The notes: a model not told the origin generated them from the sequence alone. DNA of 11,099 bases from Pseudomonadota bacterium (GCA_023434015.1 JAEYTM010000153.1:1-11099), one strand, 5' to 3'. Shown: positions 1 through 7,272, counted from the stretch's first letter. Numbers and translations are program-made.

Positions 1-482
1 CCACGGCCTCGCTCTATCCGTCAGTGGCGCTGGGCGGTTCGATCGCCACCCTCGGCGGCGGCGGCCAGCAGTTCGGCGACGATTACCAGTTCAGCGTCGG
101 CCCGCTGATCAGCTGGAGCTTCCCGAACATCGCCGTGGCCCGCGCGCGGATCGCCCAGGCGGACGCGGCGGCCCAGGCCGCCCTGGCGAGCTTCGAGCAG
201 ACCAACCTCGTCGCCCTGCAGGAGACCGAGACCGCGCTGAGCGCCTATGCCAGGGAGCTCGACCGGATGAACGCCCTTCGCCGGGCGCGCGACGAAAGCG
301 CCCGGGCCGCCCGCCTGTCGCGCCTGCGCCAGGACGCCGGCCTCGACAGCTTCCTGACGGTGCTGGACGCCGAGCGGACGCTGGCGACGCTGGAAGCCCA
401 GCTCGCCCAGTCGGAAGCCCAGGTCGCCTCGAACCAGATCACCCTGTTCAAGGCGCTGGGCGGCGGCTGGTCGGCCAGCTGA
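1..482 (+). CDS. NodT/TolC-family outer-membrane efflux protein, C-terminal part
   Basis: This is the 3' end of a gene that begins before the window; about 159 residues are visible and the reading frame is open from base 3. It is the C-terminal half of an outer-membrane factor of the NodT/TolC type, the trimeric exit duct that joins an RND pump and a periplasmic adaptor in tripartite drug or metal efflux. The first visible residues are ASLYPSVALGGS, a typical strand-forming segment of this family, followed by a GPLISWSFPN segment. A long Ala/Glu/Arg-rich heptad-like stretch matches the periplasmic alpha-barrel helices. The end has the family signature FLTVLDAERTL and then LFKALGGGW just before the stop. 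The pump and adaptor genes would be expected to the left, outside the window. It converges on the next gene with only 3 bases between the stops. The family call is secure; the substrate cannot be read. Confidence 0.9.
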   Translation, partial: TASLYPSVALGGSIATLGGGGQQFGDDYQFSVGPLISWSFPNIAVARARIAQADAAAQAALASFEQTNLVALQETETALSAYARELDRMNALRRARDESARAARLSRLRQDAGLDSFLTVLDAERTLATLEAQLAQSEAQVASNQITLFKALGGGWSAS

Positions 483-485
483 TCC

Positions 486-1016
486 TCAGGCGGGGACGTA
501 GGTCAGCCTGACGACGTCCCCGCTGAACCGCTCGCTGGCCGCCAGGCGCAGCGGCGGCCGGCCTCTGGCGAAGTAGGGCTTGCCGCCGCCCAGCACGACC
601 GGGTGGATGTAGAGCTGGTATTCGTCGACGAGGCCAAGGTCGGTCAGGCTGGCCGCCAGCTCGGGGCCGCAGACGTCGATTTCGCCATCGAGGTCGACCT
701 TCAACGCGCGAACGGCGTCCTCGACGTCGCGCCCGATCAGGGTGGCGTTCGGTCCAACGTCAGTGAGGGAGCGGGAGACGACCCATTTCGGCTGGCGCCG
801 CCAGGCCATCGCATAGTCCCGCTCGTCCGCGTTCCACTCCGGACGCTGGTCGTCCCAGTAGCGCATCACCTCGTACATGCGCCGGCCGTACAGCGCGCCG
901 GTCACCTCGCGCACGCGGCCGATGAAGTGGCGGAAGAGCTCGGCGTCGGGGGCGAAGGCGTCATGGTCGACGTAGCCGTCGAGGGACTGGTTCAATCCGT
1001 AGATCAGCTTCGCCAT
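486..1016 (-). CDS. Dihydrofolate reductase family (RibD C-terminal domain) protein
   Basis: A 176-residue cytosolic protein made of one RibD_C/DHFR-like NADPH-binding domain. Visible family motifs are LNQSLDGYV (residues 8-16), LYGRRMYEVMRYW (42-54), KWVVSRSL (77-84), DVCGPELAASL (114-124) and IHPVVLGGGKPYF (137-149). This is the stand-alone YyaP/YwjB-like type, not the folate enzyme FolA and not bifunctional RibD, because the deaminase domain is absent. The true substrate of these single-domain proteins is generally unknown; an NAD(P)H-dependent reductase role is inferred from the fold. I chose the ATG at 1016 because the protein then begins directly with the first beta strand and has the usual family length, and a GAGG lies just upstream. 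A longer in-frame extension to 1193 has a Pro/Arg-rich translation that does not look like real protein. The small ORF at 1091-1288 lies 74 bases upstream on the same strand and could be co-transcribed. Confidence 0.9.
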   Translation of the reverse strand: MAKLIYGLNQSLDGYVDHDAFAPDAELFRHFIGRVREVTGALYGRRMYEVMRYWDDQRPEWNADERDYAMAWRRQPKWVVSRSLTDVGPNATLIGRDVEDAVRALKVDLDGEIDVCGPELAASLTDLGLVDEYQLYIHPVVLGGGKPYFARGRPPLRLAASERFSGDVVRLTYVPA

Positions 1017-1090
1017 GCCTCGCGCGCCCCCTTCGGCCCAACATAGCCGCAGAGGTCGCGCGGTCCACCCGCGGGCGTGTCTTCGCCGGT

Positions 1091-1288
1091 TCAGCGCGGA
1101 CGGGAGGCCTTGCGCGGACCCGCCCGTCGGGTGGAGATCCGCGGCGGATTGATGGCGTTCGGCAGGCCGGTGTTCGGCCGCTCCCAGCGCCATTCATAGG
1201 CGCGCAGCCAGACCCAGCCGCCCTGGCTCAGCCGCCGCGGCGCCAGCGCATAGCTGCGGATCCACGGCTGATCGATAGCTTCACCCAC
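1091..1288 (-). CDS. Small Trp/Arg-rich protein of unknown function (possible gene)
   Basis: I do not recognise this protein. Starting at the GTG at 1288 it would be 65 residues, beginning MGEAIDQPWIRSYALAP. The middle is strikingly aromatic and basic (GGWVWLRAYEWRWERPN), and the tail is rich in Pro and Arg, suggesting a small soluble nucleic-acid-binding or structural protein; that is only an impression from composition. Evidence for coding is the strong G/C preference at third codon positions from about codon 7 to the end, which disappears in the six codons between an alternative TTG start (1306) and the GTG. There is no ATG and no clear ribosome binding site. It lies upstream of, and in line with, the RibD-C-like gene. 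The opposite strand and other frames show no better candidate. It could be a chance ORF in GC-rich DNA. Confidence 0.5.
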   Translation of the reverse strand: MGEAIDQPWIRSYALAPRRLSQGGWVWLRAYEWRWERPNTGLPNAINPPRISTRRAGPRKASRPR

Positions 1289-1443
1289 TGTTCTAACCCG
1301 ACTCAAAACGTATCGCCCTCGCGAGGCTTCTAGCCTGCGCCGACGGCGGAAGATGCAGCCGTGAAGTCACAACGCCGTTCAAACGCCACCGGCTGCGAAC
1401 ATGCCGCAGCGCTTCGGGCGCGGTCACCTGGGCTGTACCCGCC

Positions 1444-1546
1444 TAGAGAAATCCTGGGGGCCCGTCGCCTTGCGTGGGGGGGACCCCGGCTCTAAGTCAC
1501 CGCCTGGGCCCTGCCGCCGCCGCCAGGATGTGGCGGCGTCATTTTT
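1444..1546 (+). promoter_or_regulatory. Structured 5' leader of cysD-cysNC, candidate attenuator or riboswitch
   Basis: The bases before cysD can fold into two consecutive structures. The first is an extended hairpin: TAGAG (1444-1448) pairs with CTCTA (1490-1494), CC plus GGGG (1453-1459, one bulged T) pair with CCCC plus GG (1484-1489), then CCC/GGG (1461-1463 with 1476-1478) and CGC/GCG (1466-1468 with 1472-1474) around a CTT loop. The second is the terminator hairpin at 1518-1538 followed by a T run. A CCTGG at 1503-1507 can instead pair with CCAGG at 1523-1527, which would break into the terminator stem. This layout is what an attenuator has: sensor, switching segment, terminator. I do not see the consensus of the SAM-I or SAM-II riboswitch. 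Pairings were found by eye and no energy was calculated; the ligand, if any, is unknown. Confidence 0.45.
1518..1546 (+). terminator. Intrinsic terminator in front of cysD
   Basis: A perfect 8-bp stem, CGCCGCCA (1518-1525) with TGGCGGCG (1531-1538), closes a five-base GGATG loop and is followed by TCATTTTTT. The T run lies on the + strand side only, so it acts on rightward transcription. Only 23 bases separate it from the cysD start codon, too few for a normal promoter plus ribosome binding site, so cysD transcripts probably have to read through it. Confidence 0.7.
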
Positions 1547-1558
1547 TCTGTCTGTTGT

Positions 1559-1562
1559 AAGG
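1559..1562 (+). promoter_or_regulatory. Ribosome binding site of cysD
   Basis: AAGG lies 7 bases before the ATG at 1570, in the short stretch between the leader terminator and the gene. It supports this start codon rather than the internal ATG at codon 20. Confidence 0.6.
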
Positions 1563-1569
1563 TCCGCTA

Positions 1570-2520
1570 ATGGACGCTCGCGTCGCGCCCCACCCGATCA
1601 CAGCCGAAGGCGCCGTTTCAGCCCCGATGCTCACCCACCTGCAACGCCTGGAAGCCGAGAGCATCCACATCATGCGCGAGGTGGTGGCCGAGGCCGAACG
1701 GCCGGTGATGCTCTATTCGATCGGCAAGGACTCGGCCGTGATGCTGCATCTCGCGGCCAAGGCCTTCTATCCGTCCAAGCCGCCCTTCCCGCTGCTGCAC
1801 GTGGACACCACCTGGAAGTTCCAGGCGATGTACGAGATGCGCGAGCGGATGGCCCGCGAGCTGGGCTTCGAGCTGCTGGTGCACAAGAACCCGGAGGCCG
1901 AGGCGCGGGGCATCAACCCGTTCGACCACGGCCCGCTGCACACCGACATGTGGAAGACCGAGGGCCTGAAGCAGGCGCTCGACAAATACGGCTTCGACGC
2001 GGCCTTCGGCGGCGCGCGCCGCGACGAGGAGAAGTCCCGCGCCAAGGCGCGCATCGTCTCGTTCCGCTCCGCCCAGCATCGCTGGGACCCGAAGAACCAG
2101 CGCCCGGAACTCTGGCGGCTCTACAACACCCGCAAGAACCCCGGCGAGAGCTTCCGCGTGTTCCCGATCTCCAACTGGACCGAGCTGGACATCTGGCAAT
2201 ACATCCATCTGGAGAACATCCCGATCGTGCCGCTTTACTATGCGGCCGAGCGGCCGGTGGTGGAGCGCGACGGCGCCCTTCTCATGGTCGACGACGAACG
2301 CTTCCGCCTGCAGCCCGGCGAGACCCCGCAGATGAAGTCGGTGCGGTTCCGCACCCTCGGCTGCTATCCGCTGACCGGCGCGGTCGAGAGCACCGCGGCG
2401 ACCCTGCCCGAAATCATCCAGGAGATGCTGCTCACCACCACCAGCGAGCGCCAGGGCCGGGTCATCGACCACGACCAGACCGCCTCGATGGAGAAGAAGA
2501 AGCAGGAGGGCTATTTCTGA
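1570..2520 (+). CDS. cysD: Sulfate adenylyltransferase (ATP sulfurylase) small subunit CysD
   Basis: A 316-residue cytosolic enzyme subunit that transfers AMP from ATP to sulfate, giving adenylyl sulfate (APS), the first step of assimilatory sulfate reduction; the GTPase subunit CysN drives the reaction. It belongs to the PP-loop ATP pyrophosphatase superfamily. The pyrophosphate-binding loop reads SIGKDSAVML (residues 50-59), the CysD form of SGGKDS. Other hallmarks are HVDTTWKF, FGGARRDEEKSRAKAR and NWTELDIWQYI, and a C-terminal TLGCYPLTGAVES segment. The end, MEKKKQEGYF, is the standard CysD tail. It is slightly longer than the roughly 302-residue E. coli protein because of an N-terminal extension of about 20 residues. 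The ATG at 1570 has AAGG 7 bases upstream. The stop overlaps the cysNC start by one base (TGATG), so the two are surely co-translated. Expression is likely governed by the structured leader before it. Confidence 0.97.
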   Translation: MDARVAPHPITAEGAVSAPMLTHLQRLEAESIHIMREVVAEAERPVMLYSIGKDSAVMLHLAAKAFYPSKPPFPLLHVDTTWKFQAMYEMRERMARELGFELLVHKNPEAEARGINPFDHGPLHTDMWKTEGLKQALDKYGFDAAFGGARRDEEKSRAKARIVSFRSAQHRWDPKNQRPELWRLYNTRKNPGESFRVFPISNWTELDIWQYIHLENIPIVPLYYAAERPVVERDGALLMVDDERFRLQPGETPQMKSVRFRTLGCYPLTGAVESTAATLPEIIQEMLLTTTSERQGRVIDHDQTASMEKKKQEGYF

Positions 2521-4436
2521 TGGCCCAGTTCGAAATGAAGGTCTCGGACCTGATCGCCGAGGACATCGGCGCCTACCTGCACCAGCACCAGCACAAGTCG
2601 CTGCTGCGCTTCCTGACCTGCGGTTCGGTGGACGACGGCAAGTCGACCCTGATCGGGCGGCTGCTCTACGACTCGAAGATGATCTTCGAGGATCAGATGG
2701 CGGCGCTGGAGGCGGACTCCAAGCGGGTCGGCACCCAGGGCGGGGACATCGACTTCGCCCTGCTGGTCGACGGCCTCGCCGCCGAGCGTGAACAGGGCAT
2801 CACCATCGACGTCGCCTACCGCTTCTTCTCGACGGACCGGCGCAAGTTCATCGTCGCCGACACGCCCGGCCACGAGCAGTACACGCGCAACATGGTCACC
2901 GGCGCCTCGACCGCCGACGCGGCCATCATCCTGATCGATGCGCGCAAGGGCGTGCTGACCCAGACGCGCCGGCATTCCTACCTCGTCTCGCTGCTGGGGA
3001 TCCGCCACATCGTGCTGGCGATCAACAAGATGGACCTGGTCGATTTCAGCCAGGCCCGCTTCGACGAGATCGTCGGCGAGTACCGCGCCTTCGCCGAACA
3101 GATCGGCGTCAGCGACTTCACCGCCATCCCGATGTCCGCCCTGCGCGGCGAGAACATCACCGAGCCGTCCGCGGCCATGCCCTGGTACGCCGGCCCGCCG
3201 CTGCTGCGCTGGCTTGAAGAGGCCCCGGTCGAGGACGACCTGCGCGAGAAGCCGTTCCGCATGCCGGTCCAGTGGGTGAACCGGCCCGACCTCGATTTCC
3301 GCGGCTTCTCGGGCCAGATCGCCTCGGGAACCGTGAGGCCCGGCGACAAGGTCAAGACCCTGCCCTCGGGCCGCGAAAGCACCATCGCCCGGATCGTCAC
3401 CTTCAACGGCGACCTGCCGCAGGCCGTCGCCGGCCAGTCGGTGACCCTCACCCTGACCGACGAGATCGATATTTCGCGGGGCGACGTGCTGGCCGCGGCG
3501 GCGAGCCCGCCGGCGGTGGCCGACCAGTTCGAGTCGACCATCGTCTGGTTCGACGACGAGCCGATGCTGCCCGGCCGCCCCTATCTGCTGAAGCTCGGCG
3601 CGCGGACGATCTCCGCCCAGGTCGCCGAGCCCAAGTACAAGGTCAACGTCAACTCGCTGGAACACCTGGCCGCCACGCGGCTGGAGCTGAACGAGATCGG
3701 CGTCTGCAACCTGTTCCTGGACGCGCCGGCCGCCTTCGACCCCTATGCCGAGAACAAGGACCTCGGCGGCTTCATCCTGATCGACCGGATCTCCAACCGC
3801 ACCGTCGGCGCGGGCATGCTGAACTTCGCCCTGCGCCGCAGCCAGAACATCCACTGGCAGGCGCTGGACGTGAACAAGCAGGCGCGAGCGGCGCAGAAGG
3901 GTCAAAAGGCCCGGGTCGTCTGGCTGACCGGCCTGTCCGGCGCCGGCAAGTCGACCATCGCCAACATGGTCGAGAAGCGGCTGCAGGCTGACGGGCGCCA
4001 CACCTATCTGCTCGACGGCGACAATGTCCGCCATGGCCTGAACAAGGACCTCGGCTTCACCGAGGAGGACCGGGTCGAGAACATCCGGCGGGTGGCCGAG
4101 GTCGCCCGACTGATGGTCGACGCCGGCCTGATCGTGCTGGTCTCCTTCATCTCGCCGTTCCGCGCCGAGCGGCGGCTGGCGCGCGAGATGATGGGCGAAG
4201 GCGAGTTCGTCGAGGTGTTCGTGGACACGCCGCTGGCGGTGGCCGAGCAGCGCGACGTCAAGGGCCTCTACAGGAAGGCCCGGGCCGGCGAGCTGAAGAA
4301 CTTCACCGGCGTCGACAGCCCCTATGAGCCGCCGGAGAATCCCGAGATCCGCATCGACACCACGCGGCTGTCCTCGGAGGAGGCCGCGGAGCTGATCGTG
4401 GCGCGGCTGGAAGGCGGCTTCGACCCGGGCATCTGA
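2520..4436 (+). CDS. cysNC: Bifunctional sulfate adenylyltransferase subunit 1 / adenylylsulfate kinase (CysN-CysC fusion)
   Basis: A 638-residue fusion of the ATP sulfurylase GTPase subunit (about residues 1-450) with APS kinase (about 465-638), as in rhizobial NodQ. The first part hydrolyses GTP to drive APS formation by CysD; the second phosphorylates APS to PAPS. The G domain shows GSVDDGKS (35-42, P-loop), DTPGHEQ (114-120) and NKMD (169-172), followed by elongation-factor-like beta-barrel domains. The kinase part shows its own P-loop GLSGAGKS (471-478), DGDNVRHGL (499-507), FISPFRAER (543-551) and RDVKGLYRKARAGELKNFTGVDSPYE-type substrate-binding sequence (starting at 578). All key residues are present, so both activities should work. 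The start is the ATG overlapping the cysD stop; the same frame is open for another 1.1 kb upstream, but that stretch lies over cysD and is not coding. No cysH, cysIJ or sulfate transporter gene is in the window. Confidence 0.97.
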   Translation: MAQFEMKVSDLIAEDIGAYLHQHQHKSLLRFLTCGSVDDGKSTLIGRLLYDSKMIFEDQMAALEADSKRVGTQGGDIDFALLVDGLAAEREQGITIDVAYRFFSTDRRKFIVADTPGHEQYTRNMVTGASTADAAIILIDARKGVLTQTRRHSYLVSLLGIRHIVLAINKMDLVDFSQARFDEIVGEYRAFAEQIGVSDFTAIPMSALRGENITEPSAAMPWYAGPPLLRWLEEAPVEDDLREKPFRMPVQWVNRPDLDFRGFSGQIASGTVRPGDKVKTLPSGRESTIARIVTFNGDLPQAVAGQSVTLTLTDEIDISRGDVLAAAASPPAVADQFESTIVWFDDEPMLPGRPYLLKLGARTISAQVAEPKYKVNVNSLEHLAATRLELNEIGVCNLFLDAPAAFDPYAENKDLGGFILIDRISNRTVGAGMLNFALRRSQNIHWQALDVNKQARAAQKGQKARVVWLTGLSGAGKSTIANMVEKRLQADGRHTYLLDGDNVRHGLNKDLGFTEEDRVENIRRVAEVARLMVDAGLIVLVSFISPFRAERRLAREMMGEGEFVEVFVDTPLAVAEQRDVKGLYRKARAGELKNFTGVDSPYEPPENPEIRIDTTRLSSEEAAELIVARLEGGFDPGI

Positions 4437-4454
4437 CGCCGGGCGGGCCGCCGT

Positions 4455-5618
4455 TCAGGGATCGAGGCGGGCCATGCCGTAGAGGCGCGCCGCGCCCGCC
4501 AGGCCGGCGGCGGACATCGCCGCCATCAGCAGGTAGCCCTGGGCTCCGTGGTGGTCGAACAGCCAGCCGGACGCCAGGGTGGCCAGCCCGGCCAGCACGC
4601 CCCCGGACAGGGCCGAGTTGAGCGCCTGGCCCGCCGAGGCGTTGCGCGGCGTGGTCAGCCGCTCGACCAGCTGCAGCGATGCCAGGAAGGTCGCGGCGTA
4701 GCTGAGCGCGTGCAGGGCCTGCAGCGGGAACAGCAACCACAACGGCGGCGCGGCGGCCAACGCCGCCCAGCGCACCATCGCCGCCAGGCCGCCCAGCATC
4801 AGCAGCCGGCGTGGACCAACGGCGCGCCGCCAGGGCTCCATGAACCACATGAAGGCGATCTCCACCGCCACGCCGACGGCCCACAGCACGCCGGTCACGC
4901 TGGCTGGAATGCCCTGCTGCTTCCAGGTCAGGGCGGAGAAGGAATAGTAGAAGGCGTGCGCCGACTGGATCAGGCCGGCGGCGACCACCGCGGTCATGAA
5001 CACCGGATCACGCAGCAGTTCGCCGAGACCGCCCAACCTCTGGGAAAGGCCTGCGGGCCGCCCGCCCGCCTCCTGCACCGGATCGGGCGGCAGCAGGAAC
5101 CGCGCGCCCAGGCTGGCCAGGGTGGCCGCCCCGACCATCCAGACCAGCACCATATCCGGCGATCCCCGCGCCAGCAGGGCGCCGACGGCGACGTTGGCGA
5201 CCATGAAGGCGGCTGATCCGATGCCGCGCGGCCAGCCGTAGTTGAACCCCTCGCGCGCCGCCCGGCGCAGCGCGATGACGTCGGTCAGCGGCGACAGGGT
5301 CGAGAACATCGACGAGGCGGCGAACCACACCACCATCCAGCCGCCGAAACCAAGCGGCAGGGCCATGGCGGCGTAGAGGCCAGCAACCGCCAGGGCCATC
5401 AGGGCCAGCGGCGTGCGGCGCAGCAGGAAGCTGTCCGCCCACACCGCCAGAAGTGGCGCAGTGAAGGCGCGCGCCAGCATCGGCAGGGAGAGGATCAGGC
5501 CGATCTGCGCGCCGGACAGGCCCTGGTGGGCGAACCAGACCGGAAAATAGGGCGAGCTGGCTCCCGTGCCGACGAAGATGGCCGAGTAGAACAGGCCCAG
5601 GCGGACGGTGAGCGGCAT
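4455..5618 (-). CDS. MFS transporter, HcaT/LacY-like (MFS_1_like) family
   Basis: A 387-residue integral inner-membrane protein with about 12 hydrophobic segments. The N-terminus, with PYFPVWFAHQGLSGAQIGLIL (starting at 23) and LARAFTAPLLAVWAD (48-62), is the pattern of the MFS_1_like group that includes the 3-phenylpropionate transporter HcaT and relatives of LacY. Later segments include GSAAFMVANVAVGALLARG and QSAHAFYYSFSALTWKQQGI, also typical. It probably moves a small organic solute by proton coupling; the substrate is not readable, and no catabolic genes sit next to it to suggest one. The ATG at 5618 places the first membrane helix directly at the N-terminus; no clear ribosome binding site is visible. 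It converges on cysNC (18 bases between stops) and diverges from the DUF423 gene, with about 70 bases between the starts. Confidence 0.85.
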   Translation of the reverse strand: MPLTVRLGLFYSAIFVGTGASSPYFPVWFAHQGLSGAQIGLILSLPMLARAFTAPLLAVWADSFLLRRTPLALMALAVAGLYAAMALPLGFGGWMVVWFAASSMFSTLSPLTDVIALRRAAREGFNYGWPRGIGSAAFMVANVAVGALLARGSPDMVLVWMVGAATLASLGARFLLPPDPVQEAGGRPAGLSQRLGGLGELLRDPVFMTAVVAAGLIQSAHAFYYSFSALTWKQQGIPASVTGVLWAVGVAVEIAFMWFMEPWRRAVGPRRLLMLGGLAAMVRWAALAAAPPLWLLFPLQALHALSYAATFLASLQLVERLTTPRNASAGQALNSALSGGVLAGLATLASGWLFDHHGAQGYLLMAAMSAAGLAGAARLYGMARLDP

Positions 5619-5689
5619 GGCCGGGCGGAGCCTATATGGAGTCGCCCTTGCCCATCGACGTCAGGGCGGATCTGCGGCATCTGGGCGGC

Positions 5690-6067
5690 ATGAGCCTGTG
5701 GACTCCCCGCACCTGGACCGCCCTGGCCGCCCTCGCCGGCTTCGCCTCCGTGGCGGCCGGCGCCTTCGCCGCCCACGGGATCGACGATCCCAGCGCCAGG
5801 GAATGGCTGCGGACCGGCTCGACCTACGGCTTCGTCCATGTGCTGGCGACGCTGGCCTGCCTGCCGTTGATGGCGGCCGGGGCGCGGCGGGCGCGGCTGG
5901 CGCCGGGGTTCTTCCTGACCGGCGTCGCCCTGTTCTCGGGCTCGCTCTACGCCATGGCGCTGGGCGGCCCGCGCTGGCTGGGCGCGATCACGCCGGTCGG
6001 CGGCGTGCTGTTCCTCGTCGGCTGGGCGGTGATCGCCTGGGCGGCGCTGGAGCTCGACCGCGCCTAG
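5690..6067 (+). CDS. DUF423 family small membrane protein
   Basis: A 125-residue inner-membrane protein with four predicted hydrophobic helices, the length and layout of DUF423 (E. coli YgdD-like) proteins. Family features are the first helix ending in AAGAFAAHGI, then the conserved REWLRTGSTYGFVHVLATLA stretch containing the family His, and near the end ALFSGSLYAMAL followed by GAITPVGGVLFLVGW, which is the most characteristic DUF423 sequence. The function of the family is unknown. I start it at the ATG at 5690 because the protein then begins just before the first helix, as in relatives. An upstream in-frame ATG at 5636 would add 18 residues without family resemblance, though it follows a TATAT sequence and cannot be excluded. 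Its last four bases are shared with the end of the convergent Bcr/CflA gene. Confidence 0.88.
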   Translation: MSLWTPRTWTALAALAGFASVAAGAFAAHGIDDPSAREWLRTGSTYGFVHVLATLACLPLMAAGARRARLAPGFFLTGVALFSGSLYAMALGGPRWLGAITPVGGVLFLVGWAVIAWAALELDRA

Positions 6068-7272
6068 GCGGGAACCCGCTTCGGCAGCGCCATCGACCGC
6101 AGGACGACGGCCGAGCCAATCAGGGCGACCAGCATGACCAGGGCCATCGGGCGCGGCGTCCCGTCATGCAGGACGCCGGTCGCTGCCGAGGCCAGGGCCC
6201 CGGCCCCGAACGAAACCCCGCCCATCAGCGCCGAGATGGAGCCCGCCCGCCGCGGATCGATGCTCAGCGCGCCGGCCATGGTGTTGCCCGACAGGAAGCC
6301 GTAGGTCGCCAGCACGCAGAACAGCAGCGGCAGGACGCTCCAGCGCTCGCCCCAGCCGGTCACCGCCGCCACCGCCAGCAGGACGGCCAGGGCGACCGCG
6401 GCGAGGCTCGAGACGGACAGCACCTGGTCGGGCGTGCGGGTCCGCAGCAGGCGCCGGTTGATCTGGTTGGAGCCGATGATCCCCATGGCGTTCAGCCCGA
6501 ACACCCAGCCGAACGACGCCGCCGGCACCTGATAGATCTCGATCAGCAGTTCCGGCGAGGCGGCGATGTAGGTGAACAGGGTCGCGCCGTTCAGCGCCCC
6601 GGCCAGGGCGTAGCCGAGCAGCCGGCGCTGGCGCAGCAGCTCCCAGTACGCGCGGATGGGTGTTTCCGAGCGGGCGTGCAGGGCTGTTTCGTCGGAGCGG
6701 GACTCCTTCAGCCGCAGCGCGGTCACCAGGCCCACAGCCACCCCGAAGGCGGCCATGAACCAGAAGATCAGCCGCCAGCCGCCCACCGCCAGCAGCAGGC
6801 CGCCGCCCAGCGGGGCCAGGATCGGCGCCAGGCCCATAATGAGCATCAGCAGGCTGAGCATCCGGGCCGTCTCGGTATGGCTGAACAGGTCGCGCACCAC
6901 GGCGCGGGAGACCACGCCGCCAGCGCAGGCCCCCAGAGCCTGAACGAAGCGGCCGACGATCATCTGGTCCGGGCTCGTGGCCATGGCGCAGGCGGCCGAG
7001 GCGAGGGTGTAGATCGCGACGCCGAGCAGGATCGGCGCCCGGCGCCCGAAACGGTCCGAAGCCGGGCCGTAGAAGAACTGGCCGATGGCCATGCCGGCCA
7101 GGAAGGCGGAGACCGTCGCCTGGGTCTGCCCCGCCGTGGCCTGCAGGTCTCGCCCGATCGCCGGCAGGCTGGGCAGGTACATGTCGATGGCCAGCGGGCC
7201 CATGGCGGTGAGCAGCCCCAGCAGGACCACGAGGCCCCAGGGCGTGCGCTGATTTTCCGGGATGGCGGTCAT
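6064..7272 (-). CDS. Bcr/CflA-family multidrug efflux MFS transporter
   Basis: A 402-residue, 12-helix inner-membrane proton antiporter of the DHA1 drug:H+ type. AIDMYLPSLPAI in helix 1 (residues 28-39) is the hallmark of the Bcr/CflA group. The loop motif A is present as GPASDRFGRRAPILLG (69-84), followed by RFVQALGACAGGVVSRAVVRDLF (starting at 108) and the antiporter motif C region LAPILAPLGGGLL (148-160). Known members export bicyclomycin, chloramphenicol or sulfonamides; the substrate here is not predictable. I use the ATG at 7272, which gives the normal family length; the open frame extends to 7425 but that stretch overlaps the divergent hydrolase gene and does not resemble the family. 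The 91-base gap to the divergent hydrolase must hold both promoters. Its stop codon overlaps the stop of the DUF423 gene. Confidence 0.92.
   Translation of the reverse strand: MTAIPENQRTPWGLVVLLGLLTAMGPLAIDMYLPSLPAIGRDLQATAGQTQATVSAFLAGMAIGQFFYGPASDRFGRRAPILLGVAIYTLASAACAMATSPDQMIVGRFVQALGACAGGVVSRAVVRDLFSHTETARMLSLLMLIMGLAPILAPLGGGLLLAVGGWRLIFWFMAAFGVAVGLVTALRLKESRSDETALHARSETPIRAYWELLRQRRLLGYALAGALNGATLFTYIAASPELLIEIYQVPAASFGWVFGLNAMGIIGSNQINRRLLRTRTPDQVLSVSSLAAVALAVLLAVAAVTGWGERWSVLPLLFCVLATYGFLSGNTMAGALSIDPRRAGSISALMGGVSFGAGALASAATGVLHDGTPRPMALVMLVALIGSAVVLRSMALPKRVPA

Noticed and set aside
1317..1326. Perfect palindrome CCTCGCGAGG as an operator
   Set aside because: Ten-base GC-rich palindromes are frequent at this composition; with no flanking promoter I cannot assign it to a regulator.
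1401..2519. Long in-frame extension upstream of cysNC
   Set aside because: It lies over cysD in another frame, its translation is Arg/Pro/Gly-rich without family resemblance, and the ATG at 2520 begins a normal CysN.
2511..4034. 507-residue open frame antisense to cysNC
   Set aside because: Long antisense frames are common in GC-rich genes; the translation is low-complexity and matches no known family, while the + strand has a complete CysNC.
5619..5689. TATAT-containing -10 element for either divergent gene (MFS or DUF423)
   Set aside because: TATAT is present at about 5634, but I could not find a -35 element at a proper distance on either strand.
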